Origin: Kribbella sandramycini
GTDB taxonomy: Bacteria > Actinomycetota > Actinomycetes > Propionibacteriales > Kribbellaceae
Length of the DNA stretch: 64,000 nucleotides
Assembly: GCF_013131805.1 (NCBI RefSeq)
Contig: NZ_JABJRC010000006.1
Coordinates: 472,019-536,018 of the forward strand
Direction of reading: 5' to 3'
Under the pieces are notes generated by a model that searched no databases, was not told where the DNA came from, and saw only the letters and a list, made by a program, of their open reading frames with translations. Position 1 is the first letter of the stretch; each line of letters starts with the position of its first letter. The translations under genes and the position numbers were made by a program. This document shows, one piece after another, positions 23,995 to 32,517 of this stretch.

Positions 23995-26538
23995 ATGATC
24001 GACTCGTTCCGGGCCTACACGATCAGTGACCCGCAGTACTACGACCGCGTCGAGCGGTCCTCGGAGCCGGGCGCGTTCCTGGAGCTGCTCCGCGAGCGCG
24101 TGGGCGACCGGGCGGTCGTCCTCGACGGCGTCGGCATCTGGGCCCGCTGCTTCGACCGGCCGCTGGCCGAGCTGCCGGAGTACGGCTGGAAGCTGCACCT
24201 CTCGGCGCGGCCCGACGACCTGGCCACGCTGATGAACGCGGTGATCGACGAGTACCTGGCCGACTCGTTCAGCTTCAAGGTCGTCCGCTCGCCCGAGCTC
24301 GGGCTGGCCCAGCTCAGCCGCTGGTGGTCACGCGGCGGCGCCGGCAAGGCGGTGACTGTCTACCCGCTGTCGCCCGAACACGCCCGCTCGCTCGCGGACC
24401 GGTTCACTGCGCGGCTCGGCGACCTGCGGGGCGCACACGTACTGACGGACCGCCGCTACGCGGGTAGCGGCTCGGTGCAGTATCGCTACGGCACCTTCCG
24501 CAAGCCTCCGGGTGTCGACGACGACGGCTACCCGATCAGCGTCATCACCGGCCCGGACGGCAAACCGTGGAACGACTCCCGGACTCCGACCTTCACACTG
24601 CCGCCGTGGGTCTCGGACGACCCGTTCTATCGGCCGACGGTGAGCGATGACCTCAGCGGTTTGTTCAAGCGCTACAAGGTGACCTCTGTACTGCGGCATT
24701 CACCGGCCGGCGGTGTGTATCTGGCCACCGGTCCGGACGGTACGGAGTACGTGCTGAAGGAGGCGCGGCCGTACACAGCCTTCGCGCCGGACGGCTCCGA
24801 TGCCCCGGAGCGGCTGCAGCGCGAGTACGACTACCTCCAGGCGCTCGCCGGGACTGGAGTGGCACCGGACGGCGTCGAGATCGCCACTGTCTGGGAACAC
24901 ACGTTCCTGGTGCAGTCCAAGGTGCCCGGCATCACCATGCAGGTCTGGCTGTCCCGCAACCACCCGTTCGCGACCGGCAAACCGGACGTTGCGTACCCCG
25001 CGCGGGCACAGGCCGTCCTGCAGCAGATCCGGACTGCCCTGACCACCTGCCTGGAGCACGGCATCGTGTACTCCGATGTCTCGCTCACCAACATCATGAT
25101 CGACGACAACGACACTGTGCGGCTGGTGGACTTCGAAGCCTGCCGCCCGGTCGGTTCGGACCCGGCGCAGTACCCGCGGACCAGCGGGTTCGCACCGGAG
25201 CCCGGAACGGCGGCGTGGGCCAGTGACGCGGCCTACCTCGCGTACGGCGTCGACGCGATCGAAGCTGCCACGGTCATGCCACGCAACGCCCTGCTCGCCT
25301 TCCGCCCTGAGGTGTTCAGCCGGGCCCTCGTTGTGACCGCTCGCCAGCTCGATCTGCCGCTCGGCGACCTGCCCTCCCGGCTGGCGTTGCCGTCCGGCGA
25401 CGGGGCGACCGATTCCCTGGTGCCCGACGTCCTGCGTGGTTTGCGCGCCGCAGCGACGCCGGAGCGCCGGGATCGGTTGTTCCCGGGTCACCCGGAACAG
25501 TTCCAGAGCAACACGCTTTCGCTCGCGTACGGCGCGGCCGGCGTCTTGCGGGCGCTGAAGGTGCTGGACGGCGCTGTCGACCCAGCGCTGGTCGATTGGC
25601 TCACTGACCGGCTCGACGAGAACCGGCCGCTGCCGATGGGCCTGTACGTCGGACGCGCGGGCATCGGGCTTGCACTGCTCGAACTGGGTCAGGACGATCG
25701 CGGTCTGCTCGTCAGTGCCACCGGCGAGGCCCTGACCGGAGACAAACGCGGTGGACTCGGTACTGGCATCGCCGGTGTCGGCGTCGCGTTGCTGCACGCC
25801 TATCGGCTGACCGGCTACGCGGACTACCTCGAACAGTCCCGTGCGCTCGCGGACCGGTTGATCGACCGCGCTTCGGATGACGGCACCGGGCTGTGGTGGC
25901 CGCAGGCCGACCCGCACCCCCTTGGTTTCCTCCACGGCTCGGCTGGGATCTCGACGTACCTGACCGAGTTGGGCGTCGAGGCCGGCGACTCCTTCCTGGT
26001 TCGGATGGGACGGCGCGCGCTCGGCTTCGATCTGGCGCACGGTCGCCCGCGCGCCAACGGCGGCATCGGCTTCGGCGCGTACGTCGGGACGTCGGCGTTC
26101 GAGCCGTACGTCGTCCGCGGTGGCTCCGGAGTCGGGATGGCGGTCGCACACCACCTCCGGCTGACCGGTGACGAGACGCTGGTCGATCCGCTCTGGTCGA
26201 TCGTCCGCGGCGTCGGGATGCCCTTCTCGGTGAATCCGGGCTACTTCGCCGGGATGAGCGGACTCATCGAGTTTCTGCTCGACGCCAAGGCCGCACTGCC
26301 CGCGGATGCGGAGGCTCTGGACGCGACCGTCGCTCGGCTGGTCGACCAGATCGTTTCGCTGCGGTGCGTCGACCCCAGCGGGACAGGGTTCCCGGGGGAC
26401 GGGCTGATGCGGCAGAGCTGTGATGTGGCTTCCGGAAGTGCAGGGGTAGCGATGACGCTGCATCGGGTTCAGAACGGTGGCGCGACACTCGACGTCCGCT
26501 TCGGGCAGCCCGCGGGGGTGTTGAGCCATGCCGGGTGA
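23995..26538 (+). CDS. lanKC: Class III lanthipeptide synthetase LanKC
   Basis: An 847-residue three-domain enzyme that phosphorylates Ser/Thr of the precursor, eliminates phosphate and forms the ring. N-terminal lyase domain about 1-220. Protein-kinase domain about 225-500 with catalytic loop H355-G-I-V-Y-S-D361-V-S-L-T-N366 and metal-binding D379 in VRLVDFEA. LanC-like cyclase domain about 510-840 with FLHGSAGIS (H647), but without the Cys and Cys-His zinc ligands of LanC, which is the mark of class III. ATG at 23995 has GGGAG 5 bases upstream. It overlaps lanD by 11 bases. Confidence 0.93.
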   Translation: MIDSFRAYTISDPQYYDRVERSSEPGAFLELLRERVGDRAVVLDGVGIWARCFDRPLAELPEYGWKLHLSARPDDLATLMNAVIDEYLADSFSFKVVRSPELGLAQLSRWWSRGGAGKAVTVYPLSPEHARSLADRFTARLGDLRGAHVLTDRRYAGSGSVQYRYGTFRKPPGVDDDGYPISVITGPDGKPWNDSRTPTFTLPPWVSDDPFYRPTVSDDLSGLFKRYKVTSVLRHSPAGGVYLATGPDGTEYVLKEARPYTAFAPDGSDAPERLQREYDYLQALAGTGVAPDGVEIATVWEHTFLVQSKVPGITMQVWLSRNHPFATGKPDVAYPARAQAVLQQIRTALTTCLEHGIVYSDVSLTNIMIDDNDTVRLVDFEACRPVGSDPAQYPRTSGFAPEPGTAAWASDAAYLAYGVDAIEAATVMPRNALLAFRPEVFSRALVVTARQLDLPLGDLPSRLALPSGDGATDSLVPDVLRGLRAAATPERRDRLFPGHPEQFQSNTLSLAYGAAGVLRALKVLDGAVDPALVDWLTDRLDENRPLPMGLYVGRAGIGLALLELGQDDRGLLVSATGEALTGDKRGGLGTGIAGVGVALLHAYRLTGYADYLEQSRALADRLIDRASDDGTGLWWPQADPHPLGFLHGSAGISTYLTELGVEAGDSFLVRMGRRALGFDLAHGRPRANGGIGFGAYVGTSAFEPYVVRGGSGVGMAVAHHLRLTGDETLVDPLWSIVRGVGMPFSVNPGYFAGMSGLIEFLLDAKAALPADAEALDATVARLVDQIVSLRCVDPSGTGFPGDGLMRQSCDVASGSAGVAMTLHRVQNGGATLDVRFGQPAGVLSHAG

Positions 26539-27079
26539 TCGTCTGGCCGTCGTCTGCACCGGTGCGAGCGCCGCGCTGGACCTGCCGTCGCATCTGGCGC
26601 ATTGGCGGCGTGAAGTGAGTGGACCGCTCTCGGTGATGCTGACCCACTCGGCGCTGACCTTCGTGCAGCCGTCGGCGGTCGCGCTGATCGCCGATGAGGT
26701 GATCGAGCCTAGTGGCCCGGTGGTGAATCCGGTCGCCTTCGCCAACCAGGCCAAGCTCTTCGTGGTCGCACCGTGCTCGGCGAACTTCCTCGTCTCGGCC
26801 GCGCTCGGTCTGGCGTCGTCCCCGGCGCTGACCGCGATGCTGGCCACGCCGGCGCCGCGGATCGTGTTTCCGCATATGAACCCGCGGATGTGGCAGGCGC
26901 GGACGACGCAACAGGCAGTGCGCTCGCTGCGTGAGCAGGACGTCGTGGTGGTCTCGCCCGAGGACACCGAAGTACTCACGCTCTGGAGTGGTGAGTTCGA
27001 GCCCAGTAAGGCGATGCCAGCACCCGTTCGGACCGCTGCGGTGATTGCTGCCCAGTGGCGGACTCTGGCCGCGGCATGA
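26528..27079 (+). CDS. lanD: LanD-type flavoprotein cysteine decarboxylase
   Basis: A 183-residue protein of the homo-oligomeric flavin-containing Cys decarboxylase family. Seen: FVVAPCSANFLVSAALGLA (PASANT-like flavin/substrate loop) and FPHMNPRMW (the PxMNxxMW-type motif). It would oxidatively decarboxylate the C-terminal Cys of the precursor to an aminoenethiol, which then joins a dehydroalanine to give AviCys or avionin. It overlaps lanKC and the next gene (ATGA), so it is firmly part of the operon. Confidence 0.88.
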   Translation: MPGDRLAVVCTGASAALDLPSHLAHWRREVSGPLSVMLTHSALTFVQPSAVALIADEVIEPSGPVVNPVAFANQAKLFVVAPCSANFLVSAALGLASSPALTAMLATPAPRIVFPHMNPRMWQARTTQQAVRSLREQDVVVVSPEDTEVLTLWSGEFEPSKAMPAPVRTAAVIAAQWRTLAAA

Positions 27080-28329
27080 GCGGGCGGACCGCGCTGCTGC
27101 GCGACAACCGGGACTTCAGCCGGTTCTGGTGGGGGCAGGCGCTCACGGCGCTGGGTGCACGTGTCAGCGACGTCTGCATCCCATTGCTGGTCCTGGACCT
27201 GACCGGGTCAGCGCTGTGGGCCGGTGCGTTGCTGACGGTCCGCTTGATCGTGCTGAACGTTGCCCGGCTGCCCGCCGGTGCGTTGGCCGACCGGTGGGAT
27301 CGGCGGACGGTGATGATCGTTGTCGACCTGCTGCGCGCGGTCCTGTGGGCCGTGCTGGCCGTGGCGATCCTCACCGGCGTCGAGTCGGTCTGGCCGTTAG
27401 CGATCGTCGGCGTGGTCGACGGGCTGGTCAGCTCGATCTACAACCCCTCACTGGCCGCTGCGCTGCGGCATTTGGTTCGCCCGGACGACATCACCAAAGC
27501 GGTCTCGCTGAACGAGTCCCGCTCGTACGCCGCCAGTCTGATCGGTCCCGCGGTCGGCGGCGGCCTGTATGCCGTCGCGCACTGGATTCCGTTCGCGGTC
27601 AACGCGGTCACCTTCTTGTTCTGCACCTATCTGGTCATCCGGATCACGTCGGGTCTCGGCGGCCGCCATGTCACCCAGGAGCGACTCACCAGCGACATGT
27701 GGTCGGGGCTGCGCTATGTGTTCACGCAGCCGTTCCTGCGGACGTTGACGCTCTGGTCCGCCGTGCTGAACTTCGCCACCGCCGCGGCGTTCTTCGGAAT
27801 GGTCCCGATGCTCGTCGGGCTGAAGACGCCGGCCGCGGTGATCGGTGCGATGTCCGCAGTCACCGCTGCGGGTGCGCTGCTCGGTTCGCTGATCGCACCG
27901 CGGTTGGTGGCGACTGGCGCGTTCCGGGCCGTCATCCTGGGTGGGGTTGTGGTTGCCGGGGCAGTCACCGCGGTGGCCGTCGTACCGTCCATGCCGGTCG
28001 TGGTTGCCGCTTTGGCTCTGTTGGGGGCAACCGCGCCGGTGCTGATCATCGCGATGACGGCCGAGGTCTACCACGTCGTCGACGACTCGATGATGGCTCG
28101 TGCGCAGAGCACCATGACGCTGGTCGGTTCGCTGCTCTACCCAATCAGCACCATCGTCATGGGCTGGCTGCTGCAGTACCACGGACCAGGCCCGGCGTAC
28201 GGCGTCATGGCCGTCGCACTGGCCGGTTGCGTGCTGTTCACCCTGGCCCGGCCGGTCCGGGCCCAACTGTCACCGGAACCGGTGGCCTCCCGCCCGCTCG
28301 TGCCAGAGGAGTCTCGTCATGCGTACTGA
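27076..28329 (+). CDS. MFS transporter of the lanthipeptide cluster
   Basis: A 417-residue major facilitator of the MFS_1/MFS_3 (enterobactin exporter-like) kind with about 12 transmembrane helices. The loop between helices 2 and 3 has the motif A form GALADRWDRRTVMI. It overlaps lanD by ATGA and the oxygenase gene by 11 bases. Most likely it exports the finished peptide and confers self-protection; class III clusters more often have ABC exporters, so this is somewhat unusual. Confidence 0.85.
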   Translation: MSGRTALLRDNRDFSRFWWGQALTALGARVSDVCIPLLVLDLTGSALWAGALLTVRLIVLNVARLPAGALADRWDRRTVMIVVDLLRAVLWAVLAVAILTGVESVWPLAIVGVVDGLVSSIYNPSLAAALRHLVRPDDITKAVSLNESRSYAASLIGPAVGGGLYAVAHWIPFAVNAVTFLFCTYLVIRITSGLGGRHVTQERLTSDMWSGLRYVFTQPFLRTLTLWSAVLNFATAAAFFGMVPMLVGLKTPAAVIGAMSAVTAAGALLGSLIAPRLVATGAFRAVILGGVVVAGAVTAVAVVPSMPVVVAALALLGATAPVLIIAMTAEVYHVVDDSMMARAQSTMTLVGSLLYPISTIVMGWLLQYHGPGPAYGVMAVALAGCVLFTLARPVRAQLSPEPVASRPLVPEESRHAY

Positions 28330-29521
28330 AGCTCTGTCCAGTCTGATCCCGAATGCCGCCGACTTTCTGGCGCAGCCGCCGACCGAAGCGGTCAACTGGC
28401 GCGACTCGTCCACGCTGGACTTCGGTCTGGCCGCAGTGAGCGAGCTGCTCGACCACGGCTCGCTCCAGCGCCAGATGGTCAGTCTGGTGAAGGACGGCAA
28501 GCGGGTGGCCCAATCGGCGTACACCTGGGCCGGGCAGCCGATCCAACCCGGCTTCGCCGACGTGGTGCGGTCGACGAAGGTTTCGGCGTACATCGGCGCT
28601 GGTGCGACGACCGTGCTGGAGTCACTGCACCGCACCTGGAAGCCGATCGGGGACCTGTGCCGTCGGCTCAGCCACGAGACCGGGCTGCCGATCAGCGCGA
28701 ACGCCTATCTGACGCCGTCCGGTAGCCAGGGCTTCGCACATCACTACGACACCCACTCCGTGCTGATCGTGCAGACCGCTGGGAGCAAGACCTGGCAGCT
28801 GCACGCGCCGGTCTACAACGACCCGCTGGAGCACCAGCCCTGGGACGGTTCGAAGGTGACCGAGGCGGAGTGGACCCGGCTGCGCACCGGTACGCCGTAC
28901 CTCGAAGTGACGCTGCAGCCGGGGGACAGCCTGTGGATCCCGCGCGGATGGATCCACAACGGCTTCGCGACCGACGAGCACTCGCTGCACGTCAGCTTCT
29001 CGTTCCCGACGCTGACGCCGTACTTCCTGGCTGCCGAGCTCGTCCGTGCGCTGGGGAGTGAGCGGGCCTTCCGGGCCGAGCTGCCGTGGGGATTCGGCCG
29101 GTCCGCCGAGCTGCGCGGTGAGGCGCTGGCGACAACGGCAAAACTGCTGGCCGAGCACTTCACGGCCCTGTCCGAGCAGCCGACGGACAACTCCGAGCTG
29201 GCCGACACCTATCGGCGCTTCTCGCTGGAGTCGGCCCGCCGTCCGCTGGACAACTTCCTGCCGGCGCCGACTGCGGAGACACAGGTCCGCACAGTGGCCG
29301 AAGCGGCTGCTGGAGTCGACTGGCTGCCGAACGGCAACCTGCGGGTCCACCTCGGCGACTCCATCGTCGAGTTCGAGGACGCCCCGGCACAGGTCGTCGC
29401 CGACCTGCTTGCTGCCGACAGCGCCGTCCCCTGGACGGCTGCCGGATTCGACTTGCCTGAAGAGACGGCCGTTGAGCTGGTGACGTTGCTCCTGCGCACC
29501 GGTCTCGCGGCGCGCGTCTGA
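28319..29521 (+). CDS. JmjC/cupin-type Fe(II)/2-oxoglutarate oxygenase
   Basis: A 400-residue protein of the JmjC ribosomal-oxygenase-like (YcfD/NO66) group. The metal site is seen as HHYDTHSVLIVQ (His-x-Asp) and GWIHNGFA (distal His), with GSKTWQLH and PGDSLWIPRG around the barrel; a C-terminal helical part follows. Such enzymes hydroxylate amino-acid side chains in proteins or peptides. As last gene of the tightly overlapping lanthipeptide operon it is probably a tailoring enzyme; Asn30 or Asp23 of the precursor are conceivable targets (inference). Confidence 0.82.
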   Translation: MRTEALSSLIPNAADFLAQPPTEAVNWRDSSTLDFGLAAVSELLDHGSLQRQMVSLVKDGKRVAQSAYTWAGQPIQPGFADVVRSTKVSAYIGAGATTVLESLHRTWKPIGDLCRRLSHETGLPISANAYLTPSGSQGFAHHYDTHSVLIVQTAGSKTWQLHAPVYNDPLEHQPWDGSKVTEAEWTRLRTGTPYLEVTLQPGDSLWIPRGWIHNGFATDEHSLHVSFSFPTLTPYFLAAELVRALGSERAFRAELPWGFGRSAELRGEALATTAKLLAEHFTALSEQPTDNSELADTYRRFSLESARRPLDNFLPAPTAETQVRTVAEAAAGVDWLPNGNLRVHLGDSIVEFEDAPAQVVADLLAADSAVPWTAAGFDLPEETAVELVTLLLRTGLAARV

Positions 29522-29523
29522 GC

Positions 29524-29910
29524 TCAGTAGGCCTTCGTGGCCGGGTAGACGGCCCCGGTGTACTTCTCGCCGGGGCCCTGGCCCGGCTCGTCCTGGATGC
29601 TGGAGGCCTCGCGGAACGCGAGCTGCACCGAGCGCAGTCCGTCCTTCAACGGCGCCGCGTGGTGGTGGCCCAGCGACGGCGCCGCGGCGTCCAGCAGGCC
29701 GGCCAGCGCGTCGATCAGCGAGCGGGCCTCGTCGAGGTCGCGGTGCTCGGGCAGGTCCTCGGCCAGACCGAGGTTGACGGCGGCCGCGCTGAGCAGGTGC
29801 AAGGCGGCGGTCGAGATGATCTCCACGCTCGGAACCTCGGCGATGTCGCGGGACGCCGTCGGGGTGTCGTCGGCGGGCCCGGACTGCGGAGTGGAGAGTT
29901 GGTCGCTCAT
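29524..29910 (-). CDS. DUF1844 protein
   Basis: A 128-residue acidic soluble protein with the DUF1844 pattern (VEIISTAALHLLSAAAVNLGL, DLDEARSLIDALAGLLD). Genes of this family commonly sit divergently beside infC in actinobacteria, as here, but their function is unknown. Start at 29910; an upstream in-frame ATG would run into the infC leader region. It ends 3 bases from the oxygenase stop (convergent). Confidence 0.88.
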   Translation of the reverse strand: MSDQLSTPQSGPADDTPTASRDIAEVPSVEIISTAALHLLSAAAVNLGLAEDLPEHRDLDEARSLIDALAGLLDAAAPSLGHHHAAPLKDGLRSVQLAFREASSIQDEPGQGPGEKYTGAVYPATKAY

Positions 29911-30234
29911 GCTGCTACTCTTACATGGCGACCGATCCGGTCCAGTGGTGCCCCCTGGGTGGAATACCCGAGGAGCCCCGGTGGTTGGATCCAAGCGGAG
30001 GGCCACCTCCCACCCAGTCGATGCAGAGTCGGCGGGTTCCCGGTCACGCAGCGGTTCCGGAGTTCTGCTCCGGGTGCCGTGGCGATCGTACGGCGTACTT
30101 GCCCGCCAGGGTTGGGCCGCCGGGGATCAGGGAATTGGGCCTTCGTGTGAACATCGCACGAGGGCCTTCGTCGTTTCCGGAGTCTCCCGGCGACAAAGGT
30201 GGCACTTGACACAGAGAACAACCCAGGAGGACCC
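29911..30234 (+). other. Long 5' leader region of infC
   Basis: A 324-base non-coding stretch between the divergent DUF1844 gene and infC. It is GC-rich, contains a clear hairpin at 30138-30166 and ends in the infC ribosome-binding site AGGAGG (30225-30230). No consensus -35/-10 pair is evident. A leader of this size in front of infC-rpmI-rplT suggests transcript-level control. Confidence 0.6.
30138..30166 (+). promoter_or_regulatory. Attenuator-like hairpin in the infC leader
   Basis: GGCCTTCGTG (30138-30147) pairs with CACGAGGGCC (30157-30166) with one G-U pair and a 9-base loop, followed by TTCGTCGTTT. It resembles a terminator or attenuator ~70 bases upstream of the infC start. Autoregulation through L20 or IF3 is possible by analogy with other bacteria. 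Confidence 0.55.
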
Positions 30235-30924
30235 ATCACCACTGAACTGCGCGTCAACGAGCGCATCCGCGTTCCCGAGGTGCGACTGGTCGGACCGAAC
30301 GGTGAGCAGGTCGGCATCGTCCGGATCGAGGACGCCCTTCGGCTGGCTCAGGAAGCCGATCTCGACCTGGTCGAGGTTGCGGCCACGGCACGCCCGCCGG
30401 TCTGCAAGCTGATGGATTTCGGCAAGTACAAGTACGAGACCGCGCAGAAGGCGCGCGAGTCCCGCCGGAACCAGACCAACACCGTCATCAAAGAGATGAA
30501 GCTGCGGCCGAAGATCGACCCGCACGACTACGAGACCAAGAAGGGTCACGTCGTCCGCTTCCTGCGAGCCGGGGACAAGGTCAAGATCACCATCATGTTC
30601 CGCGGTCGCGAGCAGTCGCGCCCGGAGCTCGGCTTCCGGCTCCTGCAGCGGCTGGCCGAGGACGTCAGCGAGCTCGGCTTCGTGGAGTCGAACGCCCGCC
30701 AGGACGGCCGGAACATGATCATGGTGCTCGGACCGCACAAGAAGAAGTCCGAGGCGCGCGTGGACGTGGAGGCCGACAAGGCCGCGAAACAGGCCGAGCG
30801 TGAGGCCGAGCTGGAGGCGGAGCGCGCCGAGCGCGCCGAGCAGGCTCAGGCGCACGAGGCCGAGCGCGCCGCCGGGGCCGTCAAGAAGCCGAAGGGTCCG
30901 GCAGACAACCTCGACCCGGAGTGA
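30235..30924 (+). CDS. infC: Translation initiation factor IF-3, probable ATC start
   Basis: Prevents premature joining of ribosomal subunits and monitors start-codon choice. Motifs: RVPEVRLVGPNGEQVGIV, LDLVEVAATARPPVCKLMDFGKYKYE in N-domain and linker, and FLRAGDKVKITIMFRGRE in the C-domain, followed by a charged C-terminal extension of ~50 residues typical of actinobacteria. The codon at 30235 is ATC, 4 bases after AGGAGG; no ATG, GTG or TTG suits. The GTG at 30199 would place the ribosome-binding site inside the gene. Rare starts permit infC autoregulation in other bacteria. 229 residues. Confidence 0.9.
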   Translation: MTTELRVNERIRVPEVRLVGPNGEQVGIVRIEDALRLAQEADLDLVEVAATARPPVCKLMDFGKYKYETAQKARESRRNQTNTVIKEMKLRPKIDPHDYETKKGHVVRFLRAGDKVKITIMFRGREQSRPELGFRLLQRLAEDVSELGFVESNARQDGRNMIMVLGPHKKKSEARVDVEADKAAKQAEREAELEAERAERAEQAQAHEAERAAGAVKKPKGPADNLDPE

Positions 30925-30998
30925 CGGATGCTCCGGCTCGCGCCGGAGCACCACACCGAGTTTCGAGTCAACGAAAGATCAACAGGAGTTCATAAGCC

Positions 30999-31193
30999 AT
31001 GCCGAAGATGAAGACCCACTCGGGGACGAAGAAGCGGATCCGGGTCACCGGCTCGGGCAAGCTGCGCCGCGAGCAGACCGGTGTCCGGCACCTCGCCGAG
31101 GCCAAGTCCTCGAAGCGCAAGCGCAAGCTGAGCGGCACGACCGAGGTTGCTCCGTCGTACGTGAAGAAGGCCAAGAAGCTTCTCGGCATCTGA
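30999..31193 (+). CDS. rpmI: Ribosomal protein L35
   Basis: A 64-residue, highly basic protein beginning MPKMKTHSGTKKRIRVTGSG, the L35 signature. It is part of the large ribosomal subunit. Ribosome-binding site AGGAG lies at 30980-30984 upstream of the ATG at 30999. It follows infC in the conserved infC-rpmI-rplT order. Confidence 0.97.
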   Translation: MPKMKTHSGTKKRIRVTGSGKLRREQTGVRHLAEAKSSKRKRKLSGTTEVAPSYVKKAKKLLGI

Positions 31194-31288
31194 GGCTCCC
31201 GCCTCGCGGGGCCGGTGGCCCTTCCCCCCGAACATCCCGCCGTACCGGCCCAGCCCGGTCGCGGCGCAGAACCAAGGAGTAACACCTC

Positions 31289-31675
31289 ATGGCACGCGTG
31301 AAGCGGGCAGTCAACGCCCACAAGAAGCGCCGGGTCGTACTCGAGCAGGCCAGCGGCTACCGCGGCCAGCGCTCGCGGCTGTACCGCAAGGCCAAGGAGC
31401 AGGTCACCCACTCGCTCGTCTACGCCTACCGTGACCGCAAGGCGCGCAAGGGCGACTTCCGCAAGCTGTGGATCCAGCGCATCAACGCTGCGGTCCGCGC
31501 CGAGGACCTGACCTACAACCGGTTCATCCAGGGTCTGCGCCTGGCCGAGGTCGAGGTGGACCGCAAGATCCTCGCCGACCTGGCCGTCAACGACCCGGCG
31601 GCGTTCTCCGCGCTGGTGCAGGTGGCCAAGGCCGCCCTGCCCGCCGACGTCAACGCGCCGGCCGTCTCGGCCTGA
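31289..31675 (+). CDS. rplT: Ribosomal protein L20
   Basis: A 128-residue basic protein with the L20 pattern (MARVKRAVNAHKKRR, SGYRGQRSRLYRKAKEQVTH, LWIQRINAAVR, YNRFIQGL). It is needed for early 50S assembly and binds 23S rRNA. An AAGGAG site lies at 31273-31278. Third gene of the infC operon; the rRNA methylase follows after 29 bases. Confidence 0.97.
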   Translation: MARVKRAVNAHKKRRVVLEQASGYRGQRSRLYRKAKEQVTHSLVYAYRDRKARKGDFRKLWIQRINAAVRAEDLTYNRFIQGLRLAEVEVDRKILADLAVNDPAAFSALVQVAKAALPADVNAPAVSA

Positions 31676-31704
31676 GCTGTACCGGTTTCCTGAGTAGCAC
31701 TCGA

Positions 31705-32517
31705 GTGGCGAGCCCTGGTCTGCTGACCGCACAGTCCGTGCGGATCAAGCAGGCCCGGCGGCTCGCCACTCGTGCGTTCCGCCGCAAGTCCGGCCGCTTC
31801 CTGGTCGAAGGGCCGCAGGCCGTCCGCGAGGCCCTCGAGCACCGCGAGCTGGTCCTGGAGGTGTACGCCGAACCGGGTGTCGAGACCAGGCATCGCGACC
31901 TGTTCGACCTGGCCGCCGTGGCCGGCGTCCCCTGGTTCGAGGTCAACCGGGCCGCCGTCGAGGCGTTGAGCGAGACGGTCACCTCCCAGGGCGTCGTCGC
32001 GGTCTGCTCACTCGTCGACATCGAGCTGGGCGCCGCCGTGCCGCCGACCGCACGGCTGGTCGCCGCCGGCTTCCAGGTCCGCGACCCGGGTAACGTCGGC
32101 ACCCTGATCCGGACGGCGGACGCGGCCGGCGCCGACGCCGTCGTCCTCTCCGCCGAGTCCGTCGACCCGCACAACCCGAAGGCCGTCCGGGCCAGCGTCG
32201 GCAGCATCTTCCACCTGCCGATCACCGTCGACGCCGACCTCGCCACCGCCGCCACCGCCTGGCGCGCCCAAGGCCTCCAGGTTCTCGCCGCCGACGGCTA
32301 CGGCACCACCGACCTCGACACCTGCATCGACGACGGCACCCTCGCCAAACCCACCGTCTGGCTCTTCGGCAACGAAGCCCACGGCCTCCCTGACGGCTTC
32401 GACGCCTTCGTCGACCACTCCGTCCGCGTCCCCATCTACGGCCGCGCCGAATCCCTCAACCTGGCCACCGCCGCCGCCATCTGCCTCTACGCCTCCGCCC
32501 GAGCCCAGCGCCAATGA
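31705..32517 (+). CDS. TrmH/SpoU-family RNA 2'-O-methyltransferase
   Basis: A 270-residue SPOUT-class methyltransferase. The N-terminal part is the substrate-binding domain (FLVEGPQAVREALEHREL). The catalytic part has the three SPOUT motifs: QVRDPGNVGTLIRTADAAGA, WLFGNEAHGLP and VRVPIYGRAESLNLATAAAI, which form the knotted SAM site. It probably methylates 23S rRNA; genes of this type commonly follow rplT. GTG start at 31705. Its stop overlaps the ATG of the following pseudogene (ATGA). Confidence 0.9.
   Translation: MASPGLLTAQSVRIKQARRLATRAFRRKSGRFLVEGPQAVREALEHRELVLEVYAEPGVETRHRDLFDLAAVAGVPWFEVNRAAVEALSETVTSQGVVAVCSLVDIELGAAVPPTARLVAAGFQVRDPGNVGTLIRTADAAGADAVVLSAESVDPHNPKAVRASVGSIFHLPITVDADLATAATAWRAQGLQVLAADGYGTTDLDTCIDDGTLAKPTVWLFGNEAHGLPDGFDAFVDHSVRVPIYGRAESLNLATAAAICLYASARAQRQ

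Noticed and set aside
30206..30211. TTGACA as a -35 box for infC
   Set aside because: The matching -10 position would fall on the ribosome-binding site, with no room for a transcript start before the gene.
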